A stretch of 64,000 nt of DNA from Hyaloperonospora brassicae (GCA_947650285.1 CANTFL010000226.1:407103-471102); one strand, 5' to 3'. Positions 44,579 to 53,673 are shown, numbered from the stretch's first letter. Translations and numbers: made by a program. The notes: generated by a model from the sequence alone, not told the origin.

Positions 44579-45531
44579 ACACGCGCTTTTGGCGCTTGTA
44601 GACGGATTGCAAGTTTGCAATCGCGTCACGCATCTCAGCCGAGATGTGCGCCCTTCCCCAGGGCGAACTTAGGGAATACACGTCCCTATGTGCACGCTGC
44701 GAGTTGTCAGCACAACTCGCACAAGGGTCTCCCCATGTGAGGCAAGGAATGTCTGCCTCACTCGACAAACAGTGCAACCGGTACCTAGCACCGGTTGGCG
44801 TTCGCCTTTCGAACCTGAGGCGTGTCGCCTCAAGTTTCTTGAGCCACCCTTCTCGTCCAAAATTCTTTACGTTTTGGACGAACGCGTTCCACGCAGCCAA
44901 AAGCGAGGTTTTGTCACGCTTTTGGTTGCCGTTGTACCGTCGATGTCGAAGAAAGACATCGAGATAAAAATCTTCTTCAGCGCGAAAGTTCTTCGCGCTG
45001 GAACTCAAGCCGTGAAGCTCAGTCGCATCGAATAAGGGTATTCGATGGTGTTGGCTTGTCTCGTGAGACAAGCTATTGATGAGCCGTTCGGGCAAGCGCC
45101 ACGGCTTCGGCTCATCACGCTTCACAGTGGTACCCTTGCCGGTACCACGGCTCCCAGATTGACGACGGCTCACGCCATCGTCATCACGCTCGTGCAAAGA
45201 TGCACGAGCCGGCGGTGGTAAGGAGTAATACTCCTCACCGCCCTGATCATCGTCATCACTGCCGAACAGACTGTGATGCAAATCACAAGTCCGTTCGTTC
45301 GGCAGTGGCCTTGGCGAATACTAAGGCGTCGCCGGTGATCGAGACGCCTCTGGAGCATTGTCAGAGTCAAACACGTCTGACTCGCCGGGGTTGACGACCT
45401 CAACGTCGGGGTCATCATGCGCACGCGGTGTGATACCGCGTGCACCTGCATCACCTCTTGCTGCAGGCGAAGAAGGAGCAGCAGACGACGAATCGTCTGC
45501 CGGAGAAGCTAGCACAGGCACAGACTCTGTG

Positions 45532-45921
45532 TGTAACGGGGCACACCCTTGCGTAACTTAACGCAAGGGATTTGGGTGCCCCGACGGACGTACACGTGGC
45601 GAGCGAGGAAGCGTAGGTAGGGTAAAAGTAGAACTGTTATATTAATAAATTAAGTCTTTAAACTACTGTCTCTTCGTTTGACTTAATTCAATTATACTAA
45701 TATAACTGCATGTATGGTGACGTCTCGTCACCACTCATTGCGCGCGTCTTGCGGCGATTGGTGGGTTGATATCATCACGATATCAACCAATGAACAGACC
45801 CTTCTGGTCGACCCTTCAATATCACCGCTTTGGTGATATTGTTTAAAGAATATCCATCTTTATATTCTTTATTGTCACTTTCCTTAAGTGACAATATTAT
45901 GTAACGGGCTGCCCCGTTACA
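45532..45921 (-). repeat. 3' LTR of Gypsy element 4
   Basis: On the plus strand it reads TGTAACGGGGCAC through GCCCCGTTACA. Perfect hairpins fill it: CCCTTGCGT/ACGCAAGGG (45546-45569), TGGTGACG/CGTCACCA (45715-45733), GGTTGATATC/GATATCAACC (45764-45788), CAATATCACC/GGTGATATTG (45817-45841), AAAGAATAT/ATATTCTTT (45845-45870), TTGTCACTT/AAGTGACAA (45872-45894) and the terminal TGTAACGGG/CCCGTTACA (45900-45921). Confidence 0.95.
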
Positions 45922-45933
45922 TCACCCCCCCTT
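45922..45933 (-). other. Polypurine tract of Gypsy element 4
   Basis: On the minus strand AAGGGGGGGTGA ends directly at the LTR, in the place where plus-strand DNA synthesis is primed. The same purine run precedes the 3' LTRs at 15438, 16437 and 53674. Confidence 0.85.
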
Positions 45934-46051
45934 AACTGATAGTCACCGTGTGACTATCGAAATATGGAGGCCACCCGTTGGCCACCATTGGGACAGGGAG
46001 CACTTGTTTGGTCCGTTCCACTCACTTTCCGCTTGACCTCGCATAGTTAAC

Positions 46052-47656
46052 ATGTCTATGCGAGGTGACTCAAGACCCACACAGCCTGGTGCTGTGCAAG
46101 CCTCTGCGGCAGACGCTTCGTCGTCTGCCGCCCCTTCTTCGCCTGCAGCAACAGGTGCTGCAGGTGCACGCGGTATCACGCCGCGTGCGCACGATGACCC
46201 CGATGTGGAGGTCATCTACTCTGGCGAGTCAGACGTGTCTGACTCGGGCAATGCTCCAGAGGCGTCTCGCTCACCGGCGACGCCTCAGTATTCGCCAAGG
46301 CCACTGCCGAACGAACGGACTCGTGATTCGCATCACAGTCTGTTCGGCAGTGATGACGATGATCAGGGTGGTGAGTTCTATTCTTCACCACCGCCGGCTC
46401 GTGCGTCTTCGCACGAGCGTGATGACGATGGCGCGAGCCGTCGTCAATCTGGGAGCCGTGGTACCGACAAGGGTACCACTGTGAAGCGTGATGAGTTGAA
46501 GCCGTGGCGTTTGCCCGAACAACTCATCAATAGCCTGTCTCACGAGACAGGCCAACACCATCGAATACCCTTATTCGATGCAACCGAGCTTCACGGCTTG
46601 AGTTCCAGCGCGAAGAACTTTCGCGCTGAAGAAGACTTTTATCTCGATGTCTTCCTTAGACATCGATGGTACAACAGCAACCAAAAGCGTGACAAAACAT
46701 CGCTTTTGGCTGCGTGGAACGCGTTCGTCCAAAACGTCAAGAATTTTGGACGAGAGGGGTGGCTCAAGAAACTTGAGGCAACACGCCTCAGGTTCGAACG
46801 GCGAACGCCAACCGGTGCTAGGTACCGGTTGCATTGTTTATCTAGTGAGGCAGGCATTCCTTGCCTCACATGGGGAGACCCTTGTGCGAGTTGTGTTGAC
46901 AACTCGCAGCGTGCACATAGGGATGTGTACTCCCTAAATTCGCCCTGGGGAAGGGCACACATCTCGGCTGAGATGCGTGACGCGATTGCAAACTTGCAAT
47001 CCGTCTACAAGCGCCTAGGGCGCGTGTTTACCGATGGGCCACAGGACTCATCGGATGGGTCTCGTCATACTGGCGGACGAGACCTTCAACATCCATCAAC
47101 AGCTGAGAGCGGGGCTCCCAGCTGTTCCAAGAGGGTGGATACCCCCGCCACTGGACGAGGTAGCTCGTCCTTGATCCTGAATCGTCACGGTGATTCAAGA
47201 TACGCTCCACTAGAAAGCGTTGATCACCGTGAGCATCCACCAAAGGATGTGGTGGAGGAGGAAAGACCTCCTCCAGAACCCCAGGCCCACCATCTCGACC
47301 CTTACGAGATGGATCGCGCAATCGATGAATTGCGCGATGACTTGAAGCACGAGCGCGACCGACGCTACGCTTTGACCGACACCGTGCGGAAGAACCGCAA
47401 GGGTCACGAGGCTGATCGGGCGAGGGATCGCGCCGATTATGCCACGGCGCAGCTTCAGGTCGAGCGGGATGTCCGCTCCCTTTTCGGCGAGCTGGCGACA
47501 GCTCGCGGAGAGATAACTCGGTTGAATACCGAGGTATCATATCTGCGCGACCAGACGGATCGTCTGGAGCGCGAACGCAAGAACTTGATGGATGTTCTTG
47601 AACGTGGGGGCTATCTTCATCGGAAGAAGAAGGCTCGTACTGACAGTACGACCTAA
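46052..47656 (+). CDS. Antisense ORF protein of Gypsy element 4, function unknown
   Basis: The 534-residue ORF starts 130 bp inside the 3' LTR and runs opposite to gag-pol. Residues 1-150 are Ser/Ala/Asp-rich and probably disordered ([32 protein letters not shown]). Residues about 160-330 look folded ([39 protein letters not shown]). This part has a Cys cluster C-x8-C-x6-C-x2-C at residues 262-281 ([11 protein letters not shown]), perhaps metal-binding. Residues about 410-515 are a highly charged coiled coil ([20 protein letters not shown]), ending in a basic tail (RKKKARTD). The last 209 codons overlap the chromodomain ORF on the other strand. Open or nearly open counterparts exist in elements 2 and 3. 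Additional antisense ORFs are known in some plant Gypsy elements (for example Grande), but I recognise no family here. Confidence 0.75.
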   Translation: MSMRGDSRPTQPGAVQASAADASSSAAPSSPAATGAAGARGITPRAHDDPDVEVIYSGESDVSDSGNAPEASRSPATPQYSPRPLPNERTRDSHHSLFGSDDDDQGGEFYSSPPPARASSHERDDDGASRRQSGSRGTDKGTTVKRDELKPWRLPEQLINSLSHETGQHHRIPLFDATELHGLSSSAKNFRAEEDFYLDVFLRHRWYNSNQKRDKTSLLAAWNAFVQNVKNFGREGWLKKLEATRLRFERRTPTGARYRLHCLSSEAGIPCLTWGDPCASCVDNSQRAHRDVYSLNSPWGRAHISAEMRDAIANLQSVYKRLGRVFTDGPQDSSDGSRHTGGRDLQHPSTAESGAPSCSKRVDTPATGRGSSSLILNRHGDSRYAPLESVDHREHPPKDVVEEERPPPEPQAHHLDPYEMDRAIDELRDDLKHERDRRYALTDTVRKNRKGHEADRARDRADYATAQLQVERDVRSLFGELATARGEITRLNTEVSYLRDQTDRLERERKNLMDVLERGGYLHRKKKARTDSTT

Positions 47657-48260
47657 GCCTCCCCACGTAAAACGTAGGATGCGTGCGCATCCTACGTGGC
47701 AATTCGAGTGTGTATGCATTGCCCTTGCGATGCAACACTCGAAATGGCCCAATGTATTTCGGCAGTAGTTTACTACTGCCGACACTAGTGACTGCATGTC
47801 CAGGTAGGTTTACCGTTGACAGTAGTACTAGGTCATTAACCTTAAATGAAAGAACATTTGCTCTTCCATTCTTGTCTGCGTTCCGTTTCTGACGGTCCAC
47901 CGCATTTGCGATGGAGTCCTGAACGAAACGGACTACCGCTTCTCGAGTCAGCAGGAAGTTCTCTGCTGACTCTTTGTTTTGTCTAGCAGTGCGCTTCGTG
48001 CGCACTGCTAAGAGATTGCTCTCTTCTTCAGCGAGGTTGTCTTCTTCCTCGCTGGCATAATCGTTGGCGATGCTGAATATACCAGCATCGTCATCATCAT
48101 CCGAATCAATAATAGCGTCTTCGCTATTATTGAGATGATCTTCTTCATCGATGTCGACTTGATCGACATCGGCATCATACGTGACGACGTTTGCGTCGAC
48201 ACGTGATGAGCAAGAGCCAAAACGGTTTTTGCTCGAGCGAGTCCCTCCCCCCTTATCCAA
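47028..48260 (-). CDS. Integrase C-terminus plus chromodomain ORF of element 4
   Basis: The 410-codon frame opens at a TTG beside a G6 run and overlaps the end of the pol ORF by 253 bp in the -1 frame. Order: acidic linker, integrase C-terminal GPF/Y module ([28 protein letters not shown]), basic disordered linker of about 110 residues, then a chromodomain at the very end ([36 protein letters not shown]). It most likely completes integrase after a frameshift, since the pol frame alone ends in unlikely Ile/Met/Lys-rich residues. Its last 209 codons overlap the antisense ORF at 46052-47656. Confidence 0.75.
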   Translation of the reverse strand: MDKGGGTRSSKNRFGSCSSRVDANVVTYDADVDQVDIDEEDHLNNSEDAIIDSDDDDDAGIFSIANDYASEEEDNLAEEESNLLAVRTKRTARQNKESAENFLLTREAVVRFVQDSIANAVDRQKRNADKNGRANVLSFKVNDLVLLSTVNLPGHAVTSVGSSKLLPKYIGPFRVLHRKGNAYTLELPRRMRTHPTFYVGRLRSYCQYEPSSSDEDSPHVQEHPSSSCVRAPDDPSGRADMIPRYSTELSLRELSPARRKGSGHPARPEAAPWHNRRDPSPDQPRDPCGSSARCRSKRSVGRARASSHRAIHRLRDPSRKGRDGGPGVLEEVFPPPPHPLVDAHGDQRFLVERILNHRDDSGSRTSYLVQWRGYPPSWNSWEPRSQLLMDVEGLVRQYDETHPMSPVAHR

Positions 48261-51200
48261 GAGTCACACTCTAGAAGGGTGGGCACACGTGGATGGCGTA
48301 GGCCATTCACGTAAAACGGTGTGTGCTGTGTTGAAGCATGCACCGAATTATTGATGGCGAATTCCACCATGGGTAGGAATTCGCTCCAACTCGGAAACGA
48401 GTGGACATATCCTCGAAGAATCTCTTCGAGGACACGGTTCGCACGTTCCGTCTGACCATCTGTTTCTGGATGGTCAGAAGTGGACATCTTCAATCGTGTT
48501 CCGAGAGTACGGAACACGGTTTGCCAAAATTCCGCCGTGAACCGAGGGTCACGGTCGGATACGAGTTCACGGGGTAACCCGTGGAGTCTAAAGACCGTGT
48601 CTAGAAAGACACGAGCACAACCTTGAGCCTTGATTGACTCAGGGACAGCAGCAAGATGGACCATCTTGCTGAATCGGTCCACAAACACAAGAATACCATT
48701 ATTCTTGTGAGCGTCTTCGGGAAACCCGAAGACGAAGTCCATTGAAACGGACTGCCAGCACTCTGTCGGAACAGGCAGAGGCTGCAATGGCGCACGGGAT
48801 GAAGGACTAGGCTTCACCCGTTGACAAACTTCGCAAGCACGGATGTACTTGCGAACAAACTGATACTGGCGGGGCCAGTAAAAGTCGCGACTTACCGTGA
48901 GGTAAGTCTTTTCTCTACCACGATGGCCGCTTGTTGGGGCATCGTGACACTCATACATGATGCGCAATCGCAAATCATGATGAGCGGGTACGACGACACG
49001 AGGCGTGTCGTCGGCAACAGCTGTATAGTACAGCAATCCGTTGCGTGTACTATACCGATCCGATGAGGATCGGTACAAAGCCGGTAAATCCCTCATGGAT
49101 TTACTGGATGGATTCACCAGATGATCCATCAATCGCAGAAGATCCTTATCTTCCGCGTATGCCTTTCGTACGTCGTCAAGTAAACTTGACGACGGGACAC
49201 TGACTGACAGTGTCGCAACAGTGGGCTTGTCCTCACTGTTGGATTGCGCGTCCGGCTCGAAATCGGGCCGGCGCGAAAGAGCATCCGCGACGACATTGAG
49301 TCGTCCCGGTTTATACTCCACGGAGAAGTTATACTCCGCGAAGAAAGACAGCCACCTCGCCATTCTTTGCGAGAGGTGTGGGCTGTTTACGGCCGTGCGT
49401 AATGACGCATGGTCCGTGTAGACAACAAACGGTCTATCTCCCAAGAGATAGACGCGAAACTTAGCCAGTGCGTATTTCATGGCAAGGAGTTCCTTGTCAT
49501 GCACTGGGTAATTACGCTCAGCTGCTTGCAGCTGACGCGACTGATAACAGATGACGCGCTCCGCGCCATCTGCATCGAACTGCATTAACGCACAGCCGAT
49601 TGCGAAATCGCTGGCGTCACAGACCACATGAAATGGTCTGTCCTGATCTGCAATCGCCAAGATCGGCGATTGCATCAAGCTTTGCTTGATACCTTCAAAG
49701 GAACGCTGGCACTCAGCGTTCCATGACCACTTGACATTTTTCTTGAGCAAGCAAGAAAGATGAACAGTCATCTCGGCGTAGTTGCGCGAGTACTTGTGCA
49801 AGTACGCCGCAAGACCAAGGAACTTCCGTAGTCCCTTGACATCGACTGGCACTGGCCAGTCGGTGATCGCCTTGATCTTTTCGGGATCAGGGCGTACGCC
49901 GTGTTTCCCCACGATGCACCCAAGAAGTGGTATTTCGCTAGCCGCGAATATACACTTCTTGAGGTTGGCGTACAACTTATGCTTGCGCATAAGTTGAAGA
50001 ACCTGACGAACGTGAGTTCTGTGAACTTCAACGTCCGTCTTTCCGTCCATAGCCCGGCTATGGACGAACACATCGTCGAAGTAACTCGGTGCGAAGTCTC
50101 GCACCGGTCTCAACAGATTTGTGACACATCTGTTGAATGTTGCAGGGGCATTACTCAGCCCCTGTGGCATCACTAGCCACTCCCACAGCATCCCGCTGGG
50201 GGTACTCACTGCTGTGAACGGGATGTCCCGTTCACGCATGAGGATCTGATAGAATCCATCCATCAGATCCATGGACGAAAAGATGGTACTCTTTGACATA
50301 CCATCTATGATGACGTCCTTCCTCGGTATCGGCGTCTGAGCCGGTACCGTTGCAGCATTCAACTTGTTGAATGCGTGCACTATCCGCCACCCTCCTGTGG
50401 CCTTTCGCACACAGAAGGTCGGAGAGCTGTGAGGGGATGTTGATTCCCTCACATGGCCCGCTGCTAAGCGATCGGCAAAGAACTTGTCGATCGCTATCAC
50501 TTGTTCACGAGGCAGTGGCCACTGCTTCATGACACAGTATTTCGAGCCCGGTTTGAGCTCGATCTCGTGTCGAGTGCCTTTGTCCTTAGGCAACTCGCAA
50601 GGTACGGATTCAGGGAACACATCCCTGAATTCGATCAAATCCTTATACAAAGGATTTGCCTGAAGTGACTCCCAGGATTGGGACGCGTATCGCTCAATCC
50701 GAGTCTTCTCATCGAGGACACTTTCGTCCATCGATGAGCTGCTGAGAACCCGTTCGTTCTCAGCAAATACTGTTGCCGACCGAATGTCGGTCACATACTC
50801 GTCCTCTGTGACGAGTACGCAGATCTGCTTGACTTTGCCACTACGCAGATCACGCAAGAACCGTTTCGGTTCTAGCGTTGGCAACTGAGTTATCTCCGAA
50901 GTCAACTTCGGAGGCACAATCAGATCAAGCGTATAAGCGCCTACGCTTGATCCGTCATTAACCAAGACGTTCAACGTCTCGGTTTCTTCCTGGGAACTTG
51001 CTTCCACAGGTTGCTGAGGGCCTGATCCCTCAGCAAGCAACTCTTGAGGAACTCCTTCCTCAAGTACGTGGGGACTTATTCCCTCGACGTCTTCCGACTG
51101 TGGCTGTGCAACCACAGTCAGGAACCGATCCTCTACGGTCGACTCTCCAGTCGACCTAGGATTTTCATGTTGCCCCTTGGGGGCAACAGATTTCTTTCTT

Positions 51201-51871
51201 CTAAGATGCTGCCCGCTAGGCATGCATCCATGTCCCGGTCCACTCGACTTATTCGAGTGGTGGACCTTCGGCGCAGCCTGTACTTCTGTACAGCCGCCGG
51301 GAGCTTGCTCCACAGTGTAGTGATCAACTACACTGTGACCTTGTGCAGTCGTGCTAACGACCGTACCGCAAGTGAGGCCATCGCACTCACTCGCAGAACA
51401 TCCACACGCTTGTGGACGCTCCAAGATGTTCATCAGATGGCCATCTGATGAACAAGCAGCAGGCATCTTCACGGATCGATGCTGCCAGCTCACCCTTGGC
51501 TCGTATTTTCTGAGCCAAGGTAATCCCAGGATGACATCAAATTTGTCATCCAGATCTAGTACGATGAAATCATCATCGTACTGCTCGCCCTCTAACGTGT
51601 AGTGGATTCCTACTACACGTTTCTCAACGGTTATCGATGCGCCTGTTGCAAGGCGCACCGTCATCCTTGTGAGGGGAATGTCGCGCTCAACGAACTTGAG
51701 CCTACGACCCTCTAGTGACTGGCGACGAACAAAGTTGTTCGACGCCCCACAGTCTACTAGGGCACGAAGCGACAAGTCATTTGTCGCTTCCAACTTCAAG
51801 GTGATGAGCGAAACGTCATCACCAGGTGCAGAGACACACAATGATTGTGTATCTGGAGCAACTTTCGTCAA
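48008..51871 (-). CDS. Pol polyprotein of Gypsy element 4 (PR, RT, RNase H, IN)
   Basis: An uninterrupted 1287-codon frame. The aspartic protease has D40 in ALVDCGASNN (DCGA instead of the usual DS/TGA). RT spans about residues 430-690, with FSSMDLMDGFYQILMRERDI and the catalytic YFDD near residue 597. RNase H (VCDASDFAIGCALMQFD near 750, YTDHASLRT) is followed by integrase: zinc domain HDAPTSGHRG with CEVCQRVKP (near 1008), then the DDE core MDFVFGFPED, SDRDPRFTAEFW and TSDHPETDGQTERANRVLEE. The listed start is a TTG. The frame is open 72 bp further to an A6T run (51937-51943), where it meets gag in the -1 frame, so a Gag-Pol frameshift product is likely. The last 80 or so residues look non-native. 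Confidence 0.9.
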   Translation of the reverse strand: MTKVAPDTQSLCVSAPGDDVSLITLKLEATNDLSLRALVDCGASNNFVRRQSLEGRRLKFVERDIPLTRMTVRLATGASITVEKRVVGIHYTLEGEQYDDDFIVLDLDDKFDVILGLPWLRKYEPRVSWQHRSVKMPAACSSDGHLMNILERPQACGCSASECDGLTCGTVVSTTAQGHSVVDHYTVEQAPGGCTEVQAAPKVHHSNKSSGPGHGCMPSGQHLRRKKSVAPKGQHENPRSTGESTVEDRFLTVVAQPQSEDVEGISPHVLEEGVPQELLAEGSGPQQPVEASSQEETETLNVLVNDGSSVGAYTLDLIVPPKLTSEITQLPTLEPKRFLRDLRSGKVKQICVLVTEDEYVTDIRSATVFAENERVLSSSSMDESVLDEKTRIERYASQSWESLQANPLYKDLIEFRDVFPESVPCELPKDKGTRHEIELKPGSKYCVMKQWPLPREQVIAIDKFFADRLAAGHVRESTSPHSSPTFCVRKATGGWRIVHAFNKLNAATVPAQTPIPRKDVIIDGMSKSTIFSSMDLMDGFYQILMRERDIPFTAVSTPSGMLWEWLVMPQGLSNAPATFNRCVTNLLRPVRDFAPSYFDDVFVHSRAMDGKTDVEVHRTHVRQVLQLMRKHKLYANLKKCIFAASEIPLLGCIVGKHGVRPDPEKIKAITDWPVPVDVKGLRKFLGLAAYLHKYSRNYAEMTVHLSCLLKKNVKWSWNAECQRSFEGIKQSLMQSPILAIADQDRPFHVVCDASDFAIGCALMQFDADGAERVICYQSRQLQAAERNYPVHDKELLAMKYALAKFRVYLLGDRPFVVYTDHASLRTAVNSPHLSQRMARWLSFFAEYNFSVEYKPGRLNVVADALSRRPDFEPDAQSNSEDKPTVATLSVSVPSSSLLDDVRKAYAEDKDLLRLMDHLVNPSSKSMRDLPALYRSSSDRYSTRNGLLYYTAVADDTPRVVVPAHHDLRLRIMYECHDAPTSGHRGREKTYLTVSRDFYWPRQYQFVRKYIRACEVCQRVKPSPSSRAPLQPLPVPTECWQSVSMDFVFGFPEDAHKNNGILVFVDRFSKMVHLAAVPESIKAQGCARVFLDTVFRLHGLPRELVSDRDPRFTAEFWQTVFRTLGTRLKMSTSDHPETDGQTERANRVLEEILRGYVHSFPSWSEFLPMVEFAINNSVHASTQHTPFYVNGLRHPRVPTLLECDSWIRGEGLARAKTVLALAHHVSTQTSSRMMPMSIKSTSMKKIISIIAKTLLLIRMMMTMLVYSASPTIMPARKKTTSLKKRAIS
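48247..48252 (-). other. G6 run at the pol/chromodomain frame change, candidate frameshift
   Basis: In the pol frame the minus strand reads ATA AGG GGG GAG. Slipping back one base on GGG gives the frame of the chromodomain ORF. The same run and the same frame relation occur in element 3 (43354-43359). An inherited single-base indel is the alternative. Confidence 0.4.
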
Positions 51872-51921
51872 GAGGTTTGCAAATTCTCTTGAGGTTGCTG
51901 GATCAGTAGGGCGCTCCGCCC

Positions 51922-53076
51922 CTACTGACCCCGACCATTTTTTGATGGCCCGTCTCGCTGTTGCGGCTTCGCAACAGCGCTGGACCCACGCCCATTGCCC
52001 TTTCTGGCGAATGGTCGTCCATTTCGCTCAGTACTGTTTGGTACTGGGCGCGGAGCACTACACTCGTATGCGTAGTGCCCTAACTTCTGACAGCGATTGC
52101 ACCTCTGCAATCGCTTGTTGCTTGTAGAGCGAGGTCTCTCGCTCTCAACATAACAGAGGTCCATTGGTTCTGGACCTCCGATCTCTTGTCGTCTCGGTGG
52201 ACATTAAGAGTTTGAGCTAGCATGAGCCTGTCTCATGCTAAAGTCTTCCTGTTCCGCGGCTGATATCGCTTCTTCAAGCGTATTCAGCTCAAGGCGGAAC
52301 AGGTGGCTCCTGACGGGCCCTTCTGCAAGCCCTTGCATGAACACCGTAATCAACGTGTGTTCATGAACTGGGTTTGCAGTTATACTACTCGCAAGGAGTC
52401 GTATATGTTGTGCGTAAGCGTGCACATCACGCTTACCCTGCTTGAGTTTCAGGAGCTCTGAACGAGCCCTGAACTCAGCACGTGGCGGCTCAAACGTTTG
52501 TCTGAGCCGGGACTTGAAGTCATCTAGCGACCTAAACACATGTGGGTCGCTATTCTCGAGTCCCAGGGACCAAGTTTTGGCACGCCCTGCCAAGTGGGTC
52601 TGAGCAAATGTGAGTTTCATTTGCTCATCTTCGACGCGACGAGCCCTTAGGGCTCTGTCGAGTTCGACAAACCATAGTAACAGGGAGTCCTCCGGGACTC
52701 CACTGTACTTGGAGATGTCAACCTTCATGACCTCGGGACGACGCGCATGCGCCGTCCCGCCCACAGCAGCATGGAATTGCTGCTGTCTCAACAGCTCCGT
52801 CTGTTGAGCACCGAGTTCTCTCAACTGCTCGGCCTGTTGAGAGCCTTGCTGGTGAAGCAAGGCTACTTTCTCCCTCTCGAGAGCAAGTTCATTGTGAATG
52901 AACTTGGCGATAGCAGCATGTTGTTGGTCTCTGTCTAGAGACTCCAACATGGTGCTGACGACGAGTTCGCCTACGGTAGAACTCATTCGTTCTACCGCAC
53001 CCCATTCGATGTCACTCAAATGGGTAAACCCTTCACGCGTGGCGTGAAAGGTGTCTTCTTCATCCAACATGTTCAT
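51922..53076 (-). pseudogene. Gag of Gypsy element 4 with one nonsense codon
   Basis: The frame runs from ATG at 53076 (MNMLDEEDTFHATREGF) to a stop at 51922 and is interrupted only by TAA at 52201-52203. Element 3 has TAT at the same codon. The 290 residues before the stop include the capsid domain (KVDISKYSGVPEDSLLLWFV, FEPPRAEFRARSELLKLKQG). After it come PMDLCYVESE and the CCHC knuckle CNRCQKLGHYAYEC. The stop removes the nucleic-acid-binding knuckle and would prevent ribosomes from reaching the frameshift site, unless read through. Confidence 0.85.
51937..51943 (-). promoter_or_regulatory. Candidate -1 ribosomal frameshift heptamer at gag/pol
   Basis: In the gag frame the minus strand reads TCA AAA AAT, giving the heptamer A AAA AAT. 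A one-base backward slip enters the pol frame, which is open from here to 48008. Element 2 keeps the same A6T run (7845-7851). A strong inverted repeat (51956-51979) lies just upstream rather than downstream, so the usual stimulatory structure is not obvious. Confidence 0.5.
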
Positions 53077-53102
53077 GTTGGATGATGTGGTCCTTGGAAG
53101 GA

Positions 53103-53118
53103 CTACAAAGTGCTACCA
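53103..53118 (-). other. Primer-binding site of Gypsy element 4
   Basis: On the minus strand it reads TGGTAGCACTTTGTAG, two bases from the LTR end at 53121, between LTR and gag. Confidence 0.7.
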
Positions 53119-53120
53119 GG

Positions 53121-53510
53121 TGTAACGGGGCACACCCTTGCGTAACTTAACGCAAGGGATTTGGGTGCCCCGACGGACGTACACGTGGCGAGCGAGGAAG
53201 CGTAGGTAGGGTAAAAGTAGAACTGTTATATTAATGAATTAAGTCTTTAAACTACTGTCTCTTCGTTTGACTTAATTCAATTATACTAATATAACTGCAT
53301 GTATGGTGACGTCTCGTCACCACTCATTGCGCGCGTCTTGCGGCGATTGGTGGGTTGATATCATCACGATATCAACCAATGAACAGACCCTTCTGGTCGA
53401 CCCTTCAATATCACCACTTTGGTGATATTGTTTAAAGAATATCCATCTTTATATTCTTTATTGTCACTTTCCTTAAGTGACAATATTATGTAACGGGCTG
53501 CCCCGTTACA
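53121..53510 (-). repeat. 5' LTR of Gypsy element 4
   Basis: It is identical to the LTR at 45532-45921 except for two substitutions (in ATTAATGAATTA and in the loop of the CAATATCACC hairpin). It is followed on the right by the target duplication CTGTG (53511-53515). Confidence 0.95.
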
Positions 53511-53673
53511 CTGTGTGCCTTGCGTCACCCCGCATAGACATGTTAACTATGCGAGGTCATGTCAAGTTATGAACGGAACGGACCCAACAAGTGCTCCCTG
53601 TCCCAATGGTGACCAACGGGTGGCCGCCATATTTTCGATAGTCACATAGTGACTATCAGTTAAGGGGGGGTGA

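Larger units (their letters stand above)
45532..53510 (-). mobile_element. Young Ty3/Gypsy chromovirus-type element 4, nested in element 3
   Basis: The 7979-bp element has two 390-bp LTRs that differ at only two positions by my reading, so the insertion is recent. A 5-bp target duplication, CTGTG, flanks it (45527-45531 and 53511-53515). Minus-strand order: LTR, primer-binding site, gag, pol, chromodomain ORF, polypurine tract, LTR. An additional 534-codon ORF runs on the plus strand from near the 3' LTR into the chromodomain ORF. Pol is intact; gag has one nonsense codon, so the copy may need another copy's Gag to move. Confidence 0.95.
43950..53541 (-). pseudogene. Antisense ORF of element 3, split by the nested element
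   Basis: The first codons (MSMRGD) are at 53541-53516, right of the nested element. The rest continues at 45526 and is open down to 43950, apart from a frame break near 45300. The open 443-codon part keeps the Cys cluster C-x8-C-x6-C-x2-C ([11 protein letters not shown]) and the charged coiled-coil C-terminus. Element 4 inserted about ten codons after the start, so this copy cannot be expressed as one protein. Excluding the nested element, the layout matches the intact antisense ORF at 46052-47656. Confidence 0.75.

Noticed and set aside
44432..44629. Short minus-strand ORFs inside the antisense ORF and chromodomain region
   Set aside because: They are third-frame shadows. Only the 410-codon and antisense frames are kept open in all copies.
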